Below, in pieces: positions 1 to 7,469 of a stretch of 64,000 nt of DNA. Every line of letters starts with the position of its first letter. Within the stretch, counting starts at the first letter, position 1. The stretch lies in contig NZ_NIDE01000001.1 of the NCBI RefSeq assembly GCF_002197845.1, positions 372,001 to 436,000 on the forward strand, in the 5' to 3' direction. Source of the stretch: Fimbriiglobus ruber. GTDB lineage: Bacteria; Planctomycetota; Planctomycetia; Gemmatales; Gemmataceae. The position numbers and the translations under genes were made by a program. The notes beneath the pieces are model-generated. The model was not told the DNA's origin. It searched no databases and saw only the letters and a program-made list of their open reading frames with translations.

Positions 1-396
1 TCAGAACAGGCCCAGATAGCCAGATTGACCAACGCCGCGGAGGAACAAACAACGGCCTACGGACTGCTTTTCGCCTTCAAATGGGACGCGACCTCGGCCA
101 ACAAAAAGTACAAAAACAAAATCGTGACGGTCTCGGGCGGGGAAGTCGACCACATCGACCGGACCGCCTCGGGGAAAGGGCACGTCGCGCTTTATGTCGG
201 CCCCGAACCCACGGATCTCATTCATTGCTATTTCGAGCGGGGCGACCTCGACCTCGAACCCGGCCAATTTGTTTTTTTGTCGGGCCGGTGCCGCGGACTG
301 ATGGCCGGGACGGTCGTTCTGGACAGTTGCGAAATTGGTTTGGTCGCGGACACGCCCGAGGAGTTGTGCCAAAAATCGATCGCGACACGAAAATAA
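1..396 (+). CDS. OB-fold (tRNA_anti-like) protein, 5'-truncated by window edge
   Basis: The frame is open from the first base, so the gene probably starts outside the window; a TTG at 25 is the only in-window alternative. Residues after LLFAFKWDATSANKKYKNK follow the pattern of the tRNA_anti-like OB-fold family: a lysine-rich start, a strand with KIVTVSG, a central HCYF and a late strand with FLSGRCRGLM then VVLDSCEIG. Family members are small, often secreted or lipoprotein-like, and of unknown function. A hairpin follows the stop. Its role in the prophage is unknown; it could be a lysogenic cargo gene. Confidence 0.6.
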   Translation, partial: SEQAQIARLTNAAEEQTTAYGLLFAFKWDATSANKKYKNKIVTVSGGEVDHIDRTASGKGHVALYVGPEPTDLIHCYFERGDLDLEPGQFVFLSGRCRGLMAGTVVLDSCEIGLVADTPEELCQKSIATRK

Positions 397-400
397 AAAA

Positions 401-429
401 ACAGGCCCGAGGGGTTTCCTCGGGCCTGT
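401..429. terminator. Hairpin terminator, probably for leftward transcription
   Basis: A perfect 12-bp stem (401-412 with 418-429, ACAGGCCCGAGG) has a 5-nt loop. The A-run at 391-400 becomes a T-run on the minus strand, while the plus side has only two Ts. It therefore fits best as a terminator for minus-strand transcripts, though it also follows the plus-strand OB-fold gene. Confidence 0.6.
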
Positions 430-958
430 TCCGTTGCCGATGCCGCACTTTGCCATACCATGCCGTCGCCGCACTTTGCCCTACCGAACCCCGCCGACGC
501 CGTTCGTCGCCAAAAATTACACTGCCAACGCCGTTACGTGACATTTTTTTTCACAACCTCGCCTTTGCCTGACGCCTTTTGAAAAAACTACGCCTTTGCG
601 ATCAGTTCGTGACTATTCCATCGCCTGAACTTGCCAAACCGTACCGATGCTGTCACTGCTCTCTCAACTGTGCCTTTGCAACAAAAAAACGCAACTGCGC
701 CGCTGCAAATCTTAACTACTCCGGACTCTCGCCAAACGATCAGAACTTTGCCGTTACGGAAGATCACAATCTACGCCGTTGCATAAAAACACCCTTCGGC
801 AATATGCCGCTGCAAAAATAAACCCCACTTTTGATTTCAATGCCGTTGCGAAAATTCACTTTCGTGACAATGCCATCGCATTACCCCACAATGCCATCGC
901 GGAACCTCAAATTACTATGCCCTTGCCGTCTAAACGTTTCTTTACTTTGCTGGTACGT
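430..958. repeat. Noncoding region dense in degenerate short repeats
   Basis: No convincing gene is present in these 529 bases. The consensus YGCCNYYGC matches exactly at 461, 560, 591, 671, 774, 805, 841, 871 and 892, with many near matches such as CGCCGTTAC at 529 and TGCCGTTAC at 749. Several spacings are 21, 30, 31 or 31 nt. An 18-nt direct repeat with one mismatch (GCCGCACTTTGCC then A/C then TACC) starts at 442 and 468. The spacings are not multiples of three, so this is not a decayed coding repeat. It might be a protein-binding iteron region, such as an origin or partition site; that is inference. Confidence 0.5.
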
Positions 959-1549
959 TTAAATTTCGACAAATTCGACCACTTCAAAAGCCCCATACCC
1001 GCCCGTTCTCCATTGTCCGAGGCCGATGAATTTGCCGTAAGACAAAACCTCGCGGACGCACGCCTCCGTCACTCCCAACACGTCGAGGACTTCCAACTCG
1101 AATTCGATTACCGTCCCGGCTTTCAGAACGTCTGACCGCGTCAACGCGACCCGTGGGCCTAGCGGCGTCTCGGCCCGCAACGGGCGTTCAAGAACCTCGG
1201 TCGGGTCCGGAAGCCTGATCCTACGTGGCCAGACGAACACCGACCTCTTGAACTTGTCTTTTAATTGTTTCATCGCGCCGAATTGTTTAAGAGTCCTTGC
1301 ACTTTCACAAAGAAAACCCTTCACGGCGTAGTTGTAAATAAAGTGACCTTCGTCATCGCGCATGAAACCGGTCCACCCACGGGCCTCGACTTCGTCTAGA
1401 TCCTCGACGGTGGCGGCCTCTTCATCAACTAGGCCCATATCAACGGCCTTACTCGCCACGAAATCGCGATAAATATTTTGGTTCTTGGGGGTGGTCCCCA
1501 AGAGGTCTTCGACCAACTTCAACCTGACTTTGTATTTCGTACTTTCCAA
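959..1549 (-). CDS. Conserved phage protein with RAMP-like C-terminus
   Basis: This 196-residue protein has a probable TTG start at 1549 with AAAGG just upstream. It begins with a strand (KYKVRLKLVEDLLGTTP) and ends with a glycine-rich segment, GLGQWRTGGYGAFEV. An early LLGT element plus a late GxGxxxxGGYG loop resembles Cas5/Cas6/Cas7-type RAMP proteins, but no cas gene or CRISPR array is nearby. The whole-protein pattern (GTTPKNQNIYRDFVASK, then ERPLRAETPLGPRVALTRSD) fits a family of hypothetical proteins in tailed phages of other phyla, as far as I recall. RNA binding is conceivable but unproven. It is transcribed toward the repeat region. Confidence 0.6.
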   Translation of the reverse strand: MESTKYKVRLKLVEDLLGTTPKNQNIYRDFVASKAVDMGLVDEEAATVEDLDEVEARGWTGFMRDDEGHFIYNYAVKGFLCESARTLKQFGAMKQLKDKFKRSVFVWPRRIRLPDPTEVLERPLRAETPLGPRVALTRSDVLKAGTVIEFELEVLDVLGVTEACVREVLSYGKFIGLGQWRTGGYGAFEVVEFVEI

Positions 1550-1638
1550 TAGTGCCTTTCATGGGGAGCGACTTGCCCCCCTATTGTGTGTATCAGAGTA
1601 ACAAAATTTCATTTTCGGCGCAACAGAGATTTTGAGGT

Positions 1639-1908
1639 CTAAAACTGGTGGATTTTTTTGTGGCAGATTTCACAAACCAAGGACAAGACGCCGAGGTGAT
1701 CCATCTCCCGACCGACGACAGACGAGCCATCTGGCAGGCGATAAGTACGGTGATGGACGTGACCGGACAGATTGAAAACAGAACAGAGATCGACGCCGCA
1801 CTCTTGGCAAATTCCTTGGTCCCTTTTCCAAATCCTCGACCTGCATTCCTGCCAGTACGGAGACGTTAAAAATTGACGATATAATCGCTGTCGTAAAGTT
1901 AGTGCCAC
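1639..1908 (-). CDS. HNH endonuclease
   Basis: This 89-residue protein starts at a GTG (1908). It shows the small HNH layout: CQECGV (first zinc knuckle), HVHH (catalytic HH), a middle EMDHLGVLSLV segment and a C-terminal CEICHKKIH. The two CxxC pairs would bind a structural zinc and HVHH with the final H would form the beta-beta-alpha metal site. Phage HNH proteins of this size often help cos cleavage during packaging and then sit beside the terminase; here the gene is 6 kb from terL and opposite in strand, so a homing or early nuclease role is equally possible. It is divergent from the HTH gene across a shared control region. Confidence 0.85.
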   Translation of the reverse strand: MALTLRQRLYRQFLTSPYWQECRSRIWKRDQGICQECGVDLCSVFNLSGHVHHRTYRLPDGSSVVGREMDHLGVLSLVCEICHKKIHQF

Positions 1909-1920
1909 ACACTATCTAGG

Positions 1921-1944
1921 TTGCAACTTTTGAAATAGTTGCAA
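1921..1944. promoter_or_regulatory. Palindromic operator candidate
   Basis: TTGCAACT at 1921-1928 and AGTTGCAA at 1937-1944 form a perfect 8-bp inverted repeat with an 8-nt spacer. The right half overlaps the -35 box of the promoter at 1939-1967, so a bound protein would block that promoter. The site lies between the divergent HNH and HTH genes. Confidence 0.55.
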
Positions 1945-1967
1945 GGAATCTCACGGTTTGTTATAAT
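1939..1967 (+). promoter_or_regulatory. Sigma-70-like promoter for the early rightward genes
   Basis: TTGCAA (1939-1944) and a perfect TATAAT (1962-1967) are separated by exactly 17 bases. The first downstream gene starts at 1995. This is the clearest consensus promoter seen in the prophage. Confidence 0.7.
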
Positions 1968-1994
1968 CATCACTACTCTAGGACGGAGACACCT

Positions 1995-2201
1995 ATGATA
2001 ACGGTTTACAAGAACAATTCGGCCCGCAAATATTTCACCCTATCTGATGTGGCGGACGCCATCGGCACCAAGACCAACGTCGTCTGGTACAGGGTTTATC
2101 GCGCCAAATCCATGCCCACACCGGGCAAAATCCCGGGCCGACAACGGGCCTACTTCAACGAAGAAACCTTCGCCCAAATCGTTGCCGAGGCCGGGAAGTG
2201 A
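1995..2201 (+). CDS. Small HTH DNA-binding protein
   Basis: This 68-residue protein contains YFTLSDVADAIGTKTNVVWYRVYRAKSMPTP, followed by GRQRAYFNEETFAQIV. That is the layout of short MerR/excisionase-like winged helix proteins: helix-turn-helix, then a wing with a basic turn, then a helix. It is the first gene after the promoter/operator, so it may bind the palindrome at 1921-1944 as an autoregulator, or act as an excisionase. Its stop overlaps the GTG of the next gene (GTGA), which suggests translational coupling. Confidence 0.65.
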   Translation: MITVYKNNSARKYFTLSDVADAIGTKTNVVWYRVYRAKSMPTPGKIPGRQRAYFNEETFAQIVAEAGK

Positions 2202-2449
2202 CGTTGGACGAGGTTCGGGCCGAGCTGAAGGACACCTACGTCCTAGTCGAGTCCGACGACCGGGACACAATGTTGTTTCTGACCGGGCCGTTCGTCCCGA
2301 CCCGGCTGCAAAAGAGGCGTCTTCCGACCCGGGAAATCGTTGTGCGGACCGAGTTTTTGACGCCTGATTACGTCAGGAAAATTGTCGGTGTGTTCGTGAT
2401 CCTACATGGACCAAAAGTAGTTTTTAGACCAAGGAATGAAGCGAAATGA
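2198..2449 (+). CDS. Small hypothetical phage protein
   Basis: This 83-residue protein starts at a GTG inside the upstream stop (GTGA at 2198-2201) and ends inside the next start (ATGA at 2446-2449). It is mixed alpha/beta with no recognised motif; the middle contains a basic segment (TRLQKRRLPTRE). It belongs to the early transcript that begins at the 1939-1967 promoter. Function unknown. Confidence 0.65.
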   Translation: MTLDEVRAELKDTYVLVESDDRDTMLFLTGPFVPTRLQKRRLPTREIVVRTEFLTPDYVRKIVGVFVILHGPKVVFRPRNEAK

Positions 2450-2973
2450 TTTACGACAAATTTAGGAATCAGTGGTACAGGGAAGAGTTTTGGAAATTGC
2501 GGGTTCAACTGTACTTTCTCCCAGAAAGGTCACAACTCTACGTCCAAGTTCTGGCCACTCACGAACCCGACGAGACCGGCGACGCCTTTCACTGGGTCGT
2601 ACACGACCCGGACGACCTCGACCATCTTTTCGCCATCACTCTTAAAGAACGTCAGTTCCGTCACAATCCGCCCGACTGGTGCGAATACGATTTCCAAATG
2701 ACCGACTTTGACACGGTCGAGGACCGGGCAACTTTGGTCCCGATGAAGTGGGACAGGGTGCCCGGCGACCTCTCACGCCGTCAGCTTGTCTTGGGACGAC
2801 GCAGACTGCCGCCGGAACACTACATGACTTACGACGAAGAGACCGACATCGTCACCGTTTCCTCGGTCAACTTTGATGTCGAAATGCTGATTTCAGTCGA
2901 GGACTATACGCAATGGGACGGAGCTTTTCCGCCCGCCCCGGCAAAATCGAACTGGAAACGGGACGGATTTTAA
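2446..2973 (+). CDS. Hypothetical phage early protein
   Basis: This 175-residue protein is coupled to the previous gene by an ATGA overlap. It is rich in aromatic and acidic residues (for example HWVVHDPDDLDHLFAITL and CEYDFQMTDFDTVED) and appears soluble, without signal peptide or membrane segment. I recognise no domain. It is followed by a strong hairpin (3005-3035), so it is probably the last gene of this early unit. Confidence 0.65.
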   Translation: MIYDKFRNQWYREEFWKLRVQLYFLPERSQLYVQVLATHEPDETGDAFHWVVHDPDDLDHLFAITLKERQFRHNPPDWCEYDFQMTDFDTVEDRATLVPMKWDRVPGDLSRRQLVLGRRRLPPEHYMTYDEETDIVTVSSVNFDVEMLISVEDYTQWDGAFPPAPAKSNWKRDGF

Positions 2974-3004
2974 GATGTCGCGATGACTTGCTAGATAAAG
3001 AAAA

Positions 3005-3035
3005 ATGACCGGACCTCAATGTGAGGTCCGGTCAT
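3005..3035. terminator. Strong hairpin, possibly bidirectional terminator
   Basis: A 14-bp perfect stem (3005-3018 with 3022-3035) closes on a 3-nt loop. The plus-strand T-run is weak, while the A-rich stretch upstream gives a T-run on the minus strand. It separates the 1995-2973 early genes from the polymerase-like gene. Confidence 0.6.
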
Positions 3036-3090
3036 TCAGGTAACACGAGTCATCAAGGGCACTAATCTTGAAGGACTTTAAACACAAGAA

Positions 3091-3131
3091 GGATAACCAC
3101 CAGTAAGGATCAGCAAACTGAACGGATAACC
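3091..3131. repeat. Short direct repeat before the polymerase-like gene
   Basis: GGATAACC occurs at 3091-3098 and 3124-3131, immediately before the start at 3133. A related AAGGAT lies between them. It may be a regulatory site or chance. Confidence 0.3.
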
Positions 3132-3132
3132 T

Positions 3133-4857
3133 ATGAATATTGTAGTAACGAACAGAACAAATCTCAACGCCAAATTCTTCACACTCGCGGACTGCGACCT
3201 CAAAAATTTGTGGTCTAAATCGACGTGGTTTAAAAATGGCCGGGTTCTCAAATCTGACGCCGTCCCGTCCGGGCTTGTCTCCAGAAAGCACGAAACTCAC
3301 ATCGGCCTCGGCGTATGTCCGGTAATTCGAGAGTTGGAAAATGGCCGATACCTAGTCTCGACCAGCTTCTATGAGGTCTATTCTGAGGACCAAACGGAAC
3401 CAGCACAATCGAAAGCAGCAAAGAAAACAGAAGGAAGAAAGAAGGAAGAATCTTTTCCCTCTTTCCTTCCCCCTCCCTCACTTGTAGCGCCCAGTGCAAC
3501 GAATCTCGACGCAAACGTATTGCCAGCTAATACCTTTACGTCAAAAACAAACCTCGAAACAACCCCCCTCAAAATACCCCCCGTTAATAACGAAGTTTGG
3601 GCCTACGTTCCGACCTCTTTGACGGAAGACGACAGACTACTTTTGGGCGACGATTTGGAGTTGGCGTATTGCGTGATGCACTTGATCCACTTCTTTCGCG
3701 TCAGGACCAATAAGGGGAAACACGATTGGGTCGAACTCTCCCGGGACTATTGCGTCGAGCGGTTCGGTGGACGGCACGGGGCGAACTGGTATCGCGTCCG
3801 CGACAAAATGATTAAGGCTGGGATTCTTGAGGAGCCAAAGAAAGACAACGCCCGCAAAGACGACTATGGCCTCGGCCTAGTCCTGACCGATCCCCGCGGC
3901 GTTCCCGGACACCTCTGCTACGGTTATCGACTGAGGGAAGACCTGCGGGCCGCCACGACTAAACGAACAATCCTGACGGACCCACTCGCCATCAAAATCA
4001 GTCAAGGCAACAAAGCGACCGGGTACACCAGCAGACGCCTAAAAGCCTACCTGCAACGAACCGAGGCCGAGACCGCCCCTTTGCCCTTCCTGACCGAGAT
4101 CGCCCGCCACGACGACGACGAGACAGGCACAATCGAGGACAAAGTCGAGAGCTACGCAACGTCGATCCGCTGGATTCAAGAAAAGTCTTGGACTTTCGAG
4201 CCCGACAGTTTTTCGGGCAGAATTCACACCAACCTGACAAACCTCAAGCGCGAACTACGGCCTTACCTGCGGGTCGACGATGAACCCCTTTGCCAAGTCG
4301 ATGTCCCGTGCAGTCAATTGGGGTTCATCGGGCTCGCGGCCCAATCCGCAGGACGACAGCACCACAAGACCTACCTCGACCAAGACTTCTTTAAAATCTG
4401 GGAACAAGACATCTACGCCTACCTCGCGGCCAAATTGAAACTGACACGGAATGAAGTCAAAACCCACCTGACGCAACGGGCACTTTTTTCGAGCAATAAA
4501 TCCCCGTACCAGAAGCACCCGGTTAAGAAACTTTTCGATAAAGAATTCCCCCTTTTGGCCGATTACATGAAGGCGGTCAAAAATTACAAACCTAAGCCGA
4601 CGGACGACCCGGAGACGAAAGAAAAGCCCTATCGCGTTTTGGCCCAGAAAGCCCAAGTCTCCGAACGCAAATTCATTATCGACACGGTCTGTACACGCAT
4701 CATTCGCGAACGCCCCGACGTGTGGATTAACACCATTCACGACTCTATATTGATGTTGCGCAGGGACGCAGAATTCGTTAAGATGATAATGGAAACTGAA
4801 TTCGCGAAACTCGACCTAAACCCAAAACTCAAGGTTGAATACTATGGCGAAGAGTAA
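3133..4857 (+). CDS. Polymerase-like protein with T7 RNAP/family-A palm motifs
   Basis: This 574-residue protein has three parts. Residues 1-90 are an unassigned N-terminal domain. After a charged Ser/Pro linker, residues about 155-290 include a winged-helix-like stretch (HDWVELSRDYCVERFGG then WYRVRDKMIKAGIL). Residues about 355-574 carry polymerase-like motifs: G362-R-I-H-T-N-L-T followed by LKRELRPYL; motif A-like D390 in QVDVPCSQLGF; motif B-like R439xxxK443 followed by a helix ending ALFSS; and motif C-like H536-D537-S-I. HDS is the form used by T7-type RNA polymerases, HDE by family-A DNA polymerases. No other polymerase or helicase was seen in the prophage, so it is a candidate replication protein, perhaps initiator and polymerase or primase in one. 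The family is unassigned and activity untested. Confidence 0.55.
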   Translation: MNIVVTNRTNLNAKFFTLADCDLKNLWSKSTWFKNGRVLKSDAVPSGLVSRKHETHIGLGVCPVIRELENGRYLVSTSFYEVYSEDQTEPAQSKAAKKTEGRKKEESFPSFLPPPSLVAPSATNLDANVLPANTFTSKTNLETTPLKIPPVNNEVWAYVPTSLTEDDRLLLGDDLELAYCVMHLIHFFRVRTNKGKHDWVELSRDYCVERFGGRHGANWYRVRDKMIKAGILEEPKKDNARKDDYGLGLVLTDPRGVPGHLCYGYRLREDLRAATTKRTILTDPLAIKISQGNKATGYTSRRLKAYLQRTEAETAPLPFLTEIARHDDDETGTIEDKVESYATSIRWIQEKSWTFEPDSFSGRIHTNLTNLKRELRPYLRVDDEPLCQVDVPCSQLGFIGLAAQSAGRQHHKTYLDQDFFKIWEQDIYAYLAAKLKLTRNEVKTHLTQRALFSSNKSPYQKHPVKKLFDKEFPLLADYMKAVKNYKPKPTDDPETKEKPYRVLAQKAQVSERKFIIDTVCTRIIRERPDVWINTIHDSILMLRRDAEFVKMIMETEFAKLDLNPKLKVEYYGEE

Positions 4858-5074
4858 GAACATCTCGGCCAAACGAACGGGAACGACAGGTAAGATCACT
4901 GGCCGAACCCGTTCGTTGGCCGAGGCCAAAGCCCAAGATCCGATGTTTTACATCAACAAGACTGGTTTCGAGAAGTACCGGGAAGAATTGCTGGAAAACG
5001 GCTTCGACCCGAGTAACCCCGCCGATATGTCTATGTGCGAGTGGCTTGTTCACAGCTGGAACAAGAACGATTAG
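4844..5074 (+). CDS. Small basic phage protein
   Basis: The ATG at 4844 lies inside the 3' end of the polymerase-like gene and gives 76 residues. A TTG nine bases upstream is less likely. The first 30 residues are strongly basic (MAKSKNISAKRTGTTGK) and the C-terminal part is acidic and aromatic. The overlap suggests coupled expression with the polymerase-like protein, perhaps as a DNA-binding partner; that is inference. Confidence 0.6.
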   Translation: MAKSKNISAKRTGTTGKITGRTRSLAEAKAQDPMFYINKTGFEKYREELLENGFDPSNPADMSMCEWLVHSWNKND

Positions 5075-5185
5075 AAATCGAGACGACCCACTCTTCTACG
5101 CCGTGCTGAACCACGGCACAATTTACTTAAATCCTAACTGGCGTGAATGATTCATGCCGCACAAAGGATCAGTCATAAGCGAAGG

Positions 5186-5219
5186 CCCAAGGCGAAACGT
5201 AAGTAGCCTTGGGTTTCTT
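5186..5219. terminator. Terminator between convergent genes
   Basis: CCCAAGGC (5186-5193) pairs with GCCTTGGG (5206-5213), followed by TTTCTT on the plus strand. It ends the 3133-5074 unit and faces the minus-strand gene whose stop is at 5223. Confidence 0.65.
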
Positions 5220-5222
5220 CGT

Positions 5223-5696
5223 TTACGCCTCGACCTCTACGGCCTCGACCTGAAATGACAACGGCGTGACCGACGCCTCGGCCAAAGCGGGAACGTCGAT
5301 CGTTTCCCCGGACAAGATGCGTGCGGCCTCGGTCAACGTGGCAGCCTGTTCGGGCGACAAATTCAGATTCAGCGACGTTGAAGTCGACTCTTGCGAAACC
5401 TGAACGTGTTCGGTCGGTTTGCCGAGTTGCCTGTCCGTGTAGTAGACGATTGCCTTTAACTTCACGTCCCACTCCGGACAGGTCTTAATGATCTTCATCA
5501 ACTCCGCTTTGACCTCCAGCATGTCATCAACCGAAGTCGCGTCGTACCACAGTTCCCGCAGAGTGTTCAGTTTCTTAAGAATGGTCGGTCCCGACTTGAC
5601 GCCTACAGACAACTTATTGCCCTTGGCAAAGTGCCCGTTCTTTTCCCGCCCCGGCTCGTACTTCGCAGGAAACTGTCTGTCTTCGTGATTCGCCAT
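5223..5696 (-). CDS. Candidate terminase small subunit (DUF5681-like)
   Basis: This 157-residue protein begins MANHEDRQF and has a GNKLS/GxKSGP segment near the N-terminus. Its central part, VKLKAIVYYTDRQLGKPTEHV, is the pattern seen in DUF5681-like and small-terminase-like phage proteins (a helix followed by DRxLGKP). The C-terminus is low complexity (FQVEAVEVEA). A small terminase would recognise phage DNA and load the large subunit. Against this, the gene is on the opposite strand and 2.4 kb from the large terminase, and no HTH is obvious. The assignment is tentative. Confidence 0.45.
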   Translation of the reverse strand: MANHEDRQFPAKYEPGREKNGHFAKGNKLSVGVKSGPTILKKLNTLRELWYDATSVDDMLEVKAELMKIIKTCPEWDVKLKAIVYYTDRQLGKPTEHVQVSQESTSTSLNLNLSPEQAATLTEAARILSGETIDVPALAEASVTPLSFQVEAVEVEA

Positions 5697-6244
5697 ATGC
5701 CCCTTTATAAATTAACAGCGGCCTCCCTGCCGCCCGATTTATATAGGCCCAATTACAACAGTCCATCAGGACTATTAAGCAGTCCTCTGCCACGGCCCAA
5801 CCTCCCGAAAACTTTCCACGGAAATCCCATCCCAACAAAACTCAATCACCACTCTCACCGATCATTACCACGCCCGCACAAGTGACGTAGGATTAAATAA
5901 ACCGGAACGCCAATACGATTGTGGCTTCTTTTATGATCGGCCCGCAGGAACGATCCTAGACGTTTTCACGACGTGTTTTTGCGTCCGATAATAGAGGTTA
6001 CGCACCCTTGACCAACCGCTAAAAGATTTCGCAGGAAACTCACCAGCCCCTCACCGACATCAACCAAGTTGCGCAAGCCGATGTAATAACACACACCGGG
6101 AAGAGTGAGCGATGGACGTGAGCGGATCGAAGAACGGGCGAGCAAGCTAGAGGGGGGGTGCCCAAGGCAATGACCCCACCTGTATGCGGCCCGGCCAAGC
6201 CCTCCGACCATTGCGACCAAAATTTAAAACTTTGCCTCGTTCAA
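5697..6244. other. Intergenic region, 548 bp, no gene seen
   Basis: Short frames here lack convincing starts or amino-acid patterns. The left part is C- and A-rich on the plus strand. No strong hairpin, repeat or consensus promoter was found. It separates the minus-strand genes at 5223 and 6245. Confidence 0.5.
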
Positions 6245-6442
6245 TTAAAGACATCCGAACAACGCTGCGATTGCGATGCCCGAGGCAATTATGCTGCAAA
6301 GCAGCGACACGGCGAAACAAAGGTAAAGGGCGACCATATGAAACGTCTTTCCCGCGTTGCCGGCATGTTCCGCGAGGTGAACAGTCAGTGTCGTATTCGT
6401 CCAAAAGGCCATTGCTAAAATGCAGTAGGTTAGGGCGTTCAT
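6245..6442 (-). CDS. Small two-helix membrane protein, holin candidate
   Basis: This 65-residue protein has two hydrophobic segments: residues 3-20 (ALTYCILAMAFW) and 36-64 (VALYLCFAVSLLCSIIASGIAIAALF). They are joined by a short polar loop with HLAEHAGNAGKTFH. Size and topology fit phage holins or other small membrane effectors, but no endolysin was found nearby. An alternative is a superinfection-exclusion protein. The region upstream of the start (6443-6500) is AT-rich and could hold its promoter. Confidence 0.45.
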   Translation of the reverse strand: MNALTYCILAMAFWTNTTLTVHLAEHAGNAGKTFHMVALYLCFAVSLLCSIIASGIAIAALFGCL

Positions 6443-6509
6443 GCCCTAGACGAGTAGCCGACTCAAAATAATAACGATAATAATCAGCAATCGGGCACTA
6501 CTTTAAGTC

Positions 6510-6797
6510 ATGACAGCAACACACAACCACACCGAGAAAATCCAATACGGCAAATCAGCGGTCGTGACGTTCACCGACGAAACGGGCACGGTGACGCATG
6601 AGGTCGACACGTTCGGGACCGTGAGTCACACGGTACTAGACGGTATCAGCGATTACCGATTCGAGCTGAAGAGTACCGGCGCCCCCCGGCCCGTCACTCC
6701 GAGGCGAAGTCTCAGCGACCCCGCGTTCGTAATTTGCAGCGAGTCCGCTTTCGCGAGTTGCAGCGATCCCGCTTTCGTGAGCCGTTCTGATAAATAA
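6510..6797 (+). CDS. Hypothetical protein with octapeptide tandem repeat
   Basis: This 95-residue protein has a beta-rich, Thr-rich N-terminal part (VVTFTDETGTVTHEVDTFGT). Its C-terminus is built from three 8-residue units, SDPAFVIC, SESAFASC and SDPAFVSR, encoded by 24-bp tandem units starting at 6714, 6738 and 6762. It lies 3 bp upstream of the glycosyltransferase gene and is probably cotranscribed with it. Function unknown. Confidence 0.55.
   Translation: MTATHNHTEKIQYGKSAVVTFTDETGTVTHEVDTFGTVSHTVLDGISDYRFELKSTGAPRPVTPRRSLSDPAFVICSESAFASCSDPAFVSRSDK
6714..6785 (+). repeat. Three 24-bp tandem repeats within a gene
   Basis: Units start at 6714, 6738 and 6762, each beginning AGCGA. They are diverged at the DNA level but in frame, and end just before the stop of the gene at 6510-6797. 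Confidence 0.7.
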
Positions 6798-6800
6798 ACC

Positions 6801-7469
6801 ATGATCTTCAATCAAATTAACCAGAACGGGGGCGACGTGATTAATTCCGTCCGCCCGGACATCAGGACGCCCACTTTCGAGCTTCACGTCCTGACTTGTC
6901 CGGGCCGAGAGGCCGTTCTTGAAGAAACCCTAGCCAGCATCGCCCGGAGCGACTGGCACGCCGTCCCAACCGTCCACCGGGACGCCCACAACCTGCCCGA
7001 CCGCCGCGCCAGCATGACAAAAGCGGCTCGCGACCTGTTGACGACCGCGGCCCGGGGCGACAGCGATTACGTCTTGTTCTTCGAGGACGATGTCATCGTG
7101 AATAGGTTCCTACGCCACAACTTGACCAAATGGAACCCGATCCGATGGGATTTCTTGCTCCTCGGCTCTCTTTACCAAGGCGGCGGGGAAGACAGGCCCG
7201 ATTGCGGGTTCACGCTCTACCCGGCTGAACTCCTCGGCGGAAGTCAGGCGATAATCATCGCCCGGAGGTTCCTCCCGACCGTTTTGGAGCTTTGGAACAC
7301 TCACGGCGACGTAATGCAGGATTTGCGAATGTACCGAACCCTTGAGGGGATTTTCCCGCAGGTAATGGTTCATGAGCCGCACTTGGTTCAGCATCGCCCC
7401 GTCGCGTCGACATGGGACGGTAGGCCGCACCAGTCGACCAGCTTTAACGAGGATTGGAGAGCAGAATGA
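6801..7469 (+). CDS. Phage glycosyltransferase, GT-A fold
   Basis: This 222-residue protein starts its domain with FELHVLTCPGREAVLEETLASI, the nucleotide-sugar-binding strand and helix of GT2/GT25-like enzymes. VLFFEDDVIV supplies the DxD-like metal motif, and the region around GGSQAIIIARRFL is typical acceptor-side sequence. It would transfer a sugar from a nucleotide donor, in the host cytoplasm. Substrates cannot be read from sequence: virion proteins, DNA or cell-surface glycans are all possible. The stop overlaps the next gene (ATGA). Two further glycosyltransferase genes occur at 26.8-29.4 kb of the same prophage. Confidence 0.75.
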   Translation: MIFNQINQNGGDVINSVRPDIRTPTFELHVLTCPGREAVLEETLASIARSDWHAVPTVHRDAHNLPDRRASMTKAARDLLTTAARGDSDYVLFFEDDVIVNRFLRHNLTKWNPIRWDFLLLGSLYQGGGEDRPDCGFTLYPAELLGGSQAIIIARRFLPTVLELWNTHGDVMQDLRMYRTLEGIFPQVMVHEPHLVQHRPVASTWDGRPHQSTSFNEDWRAE

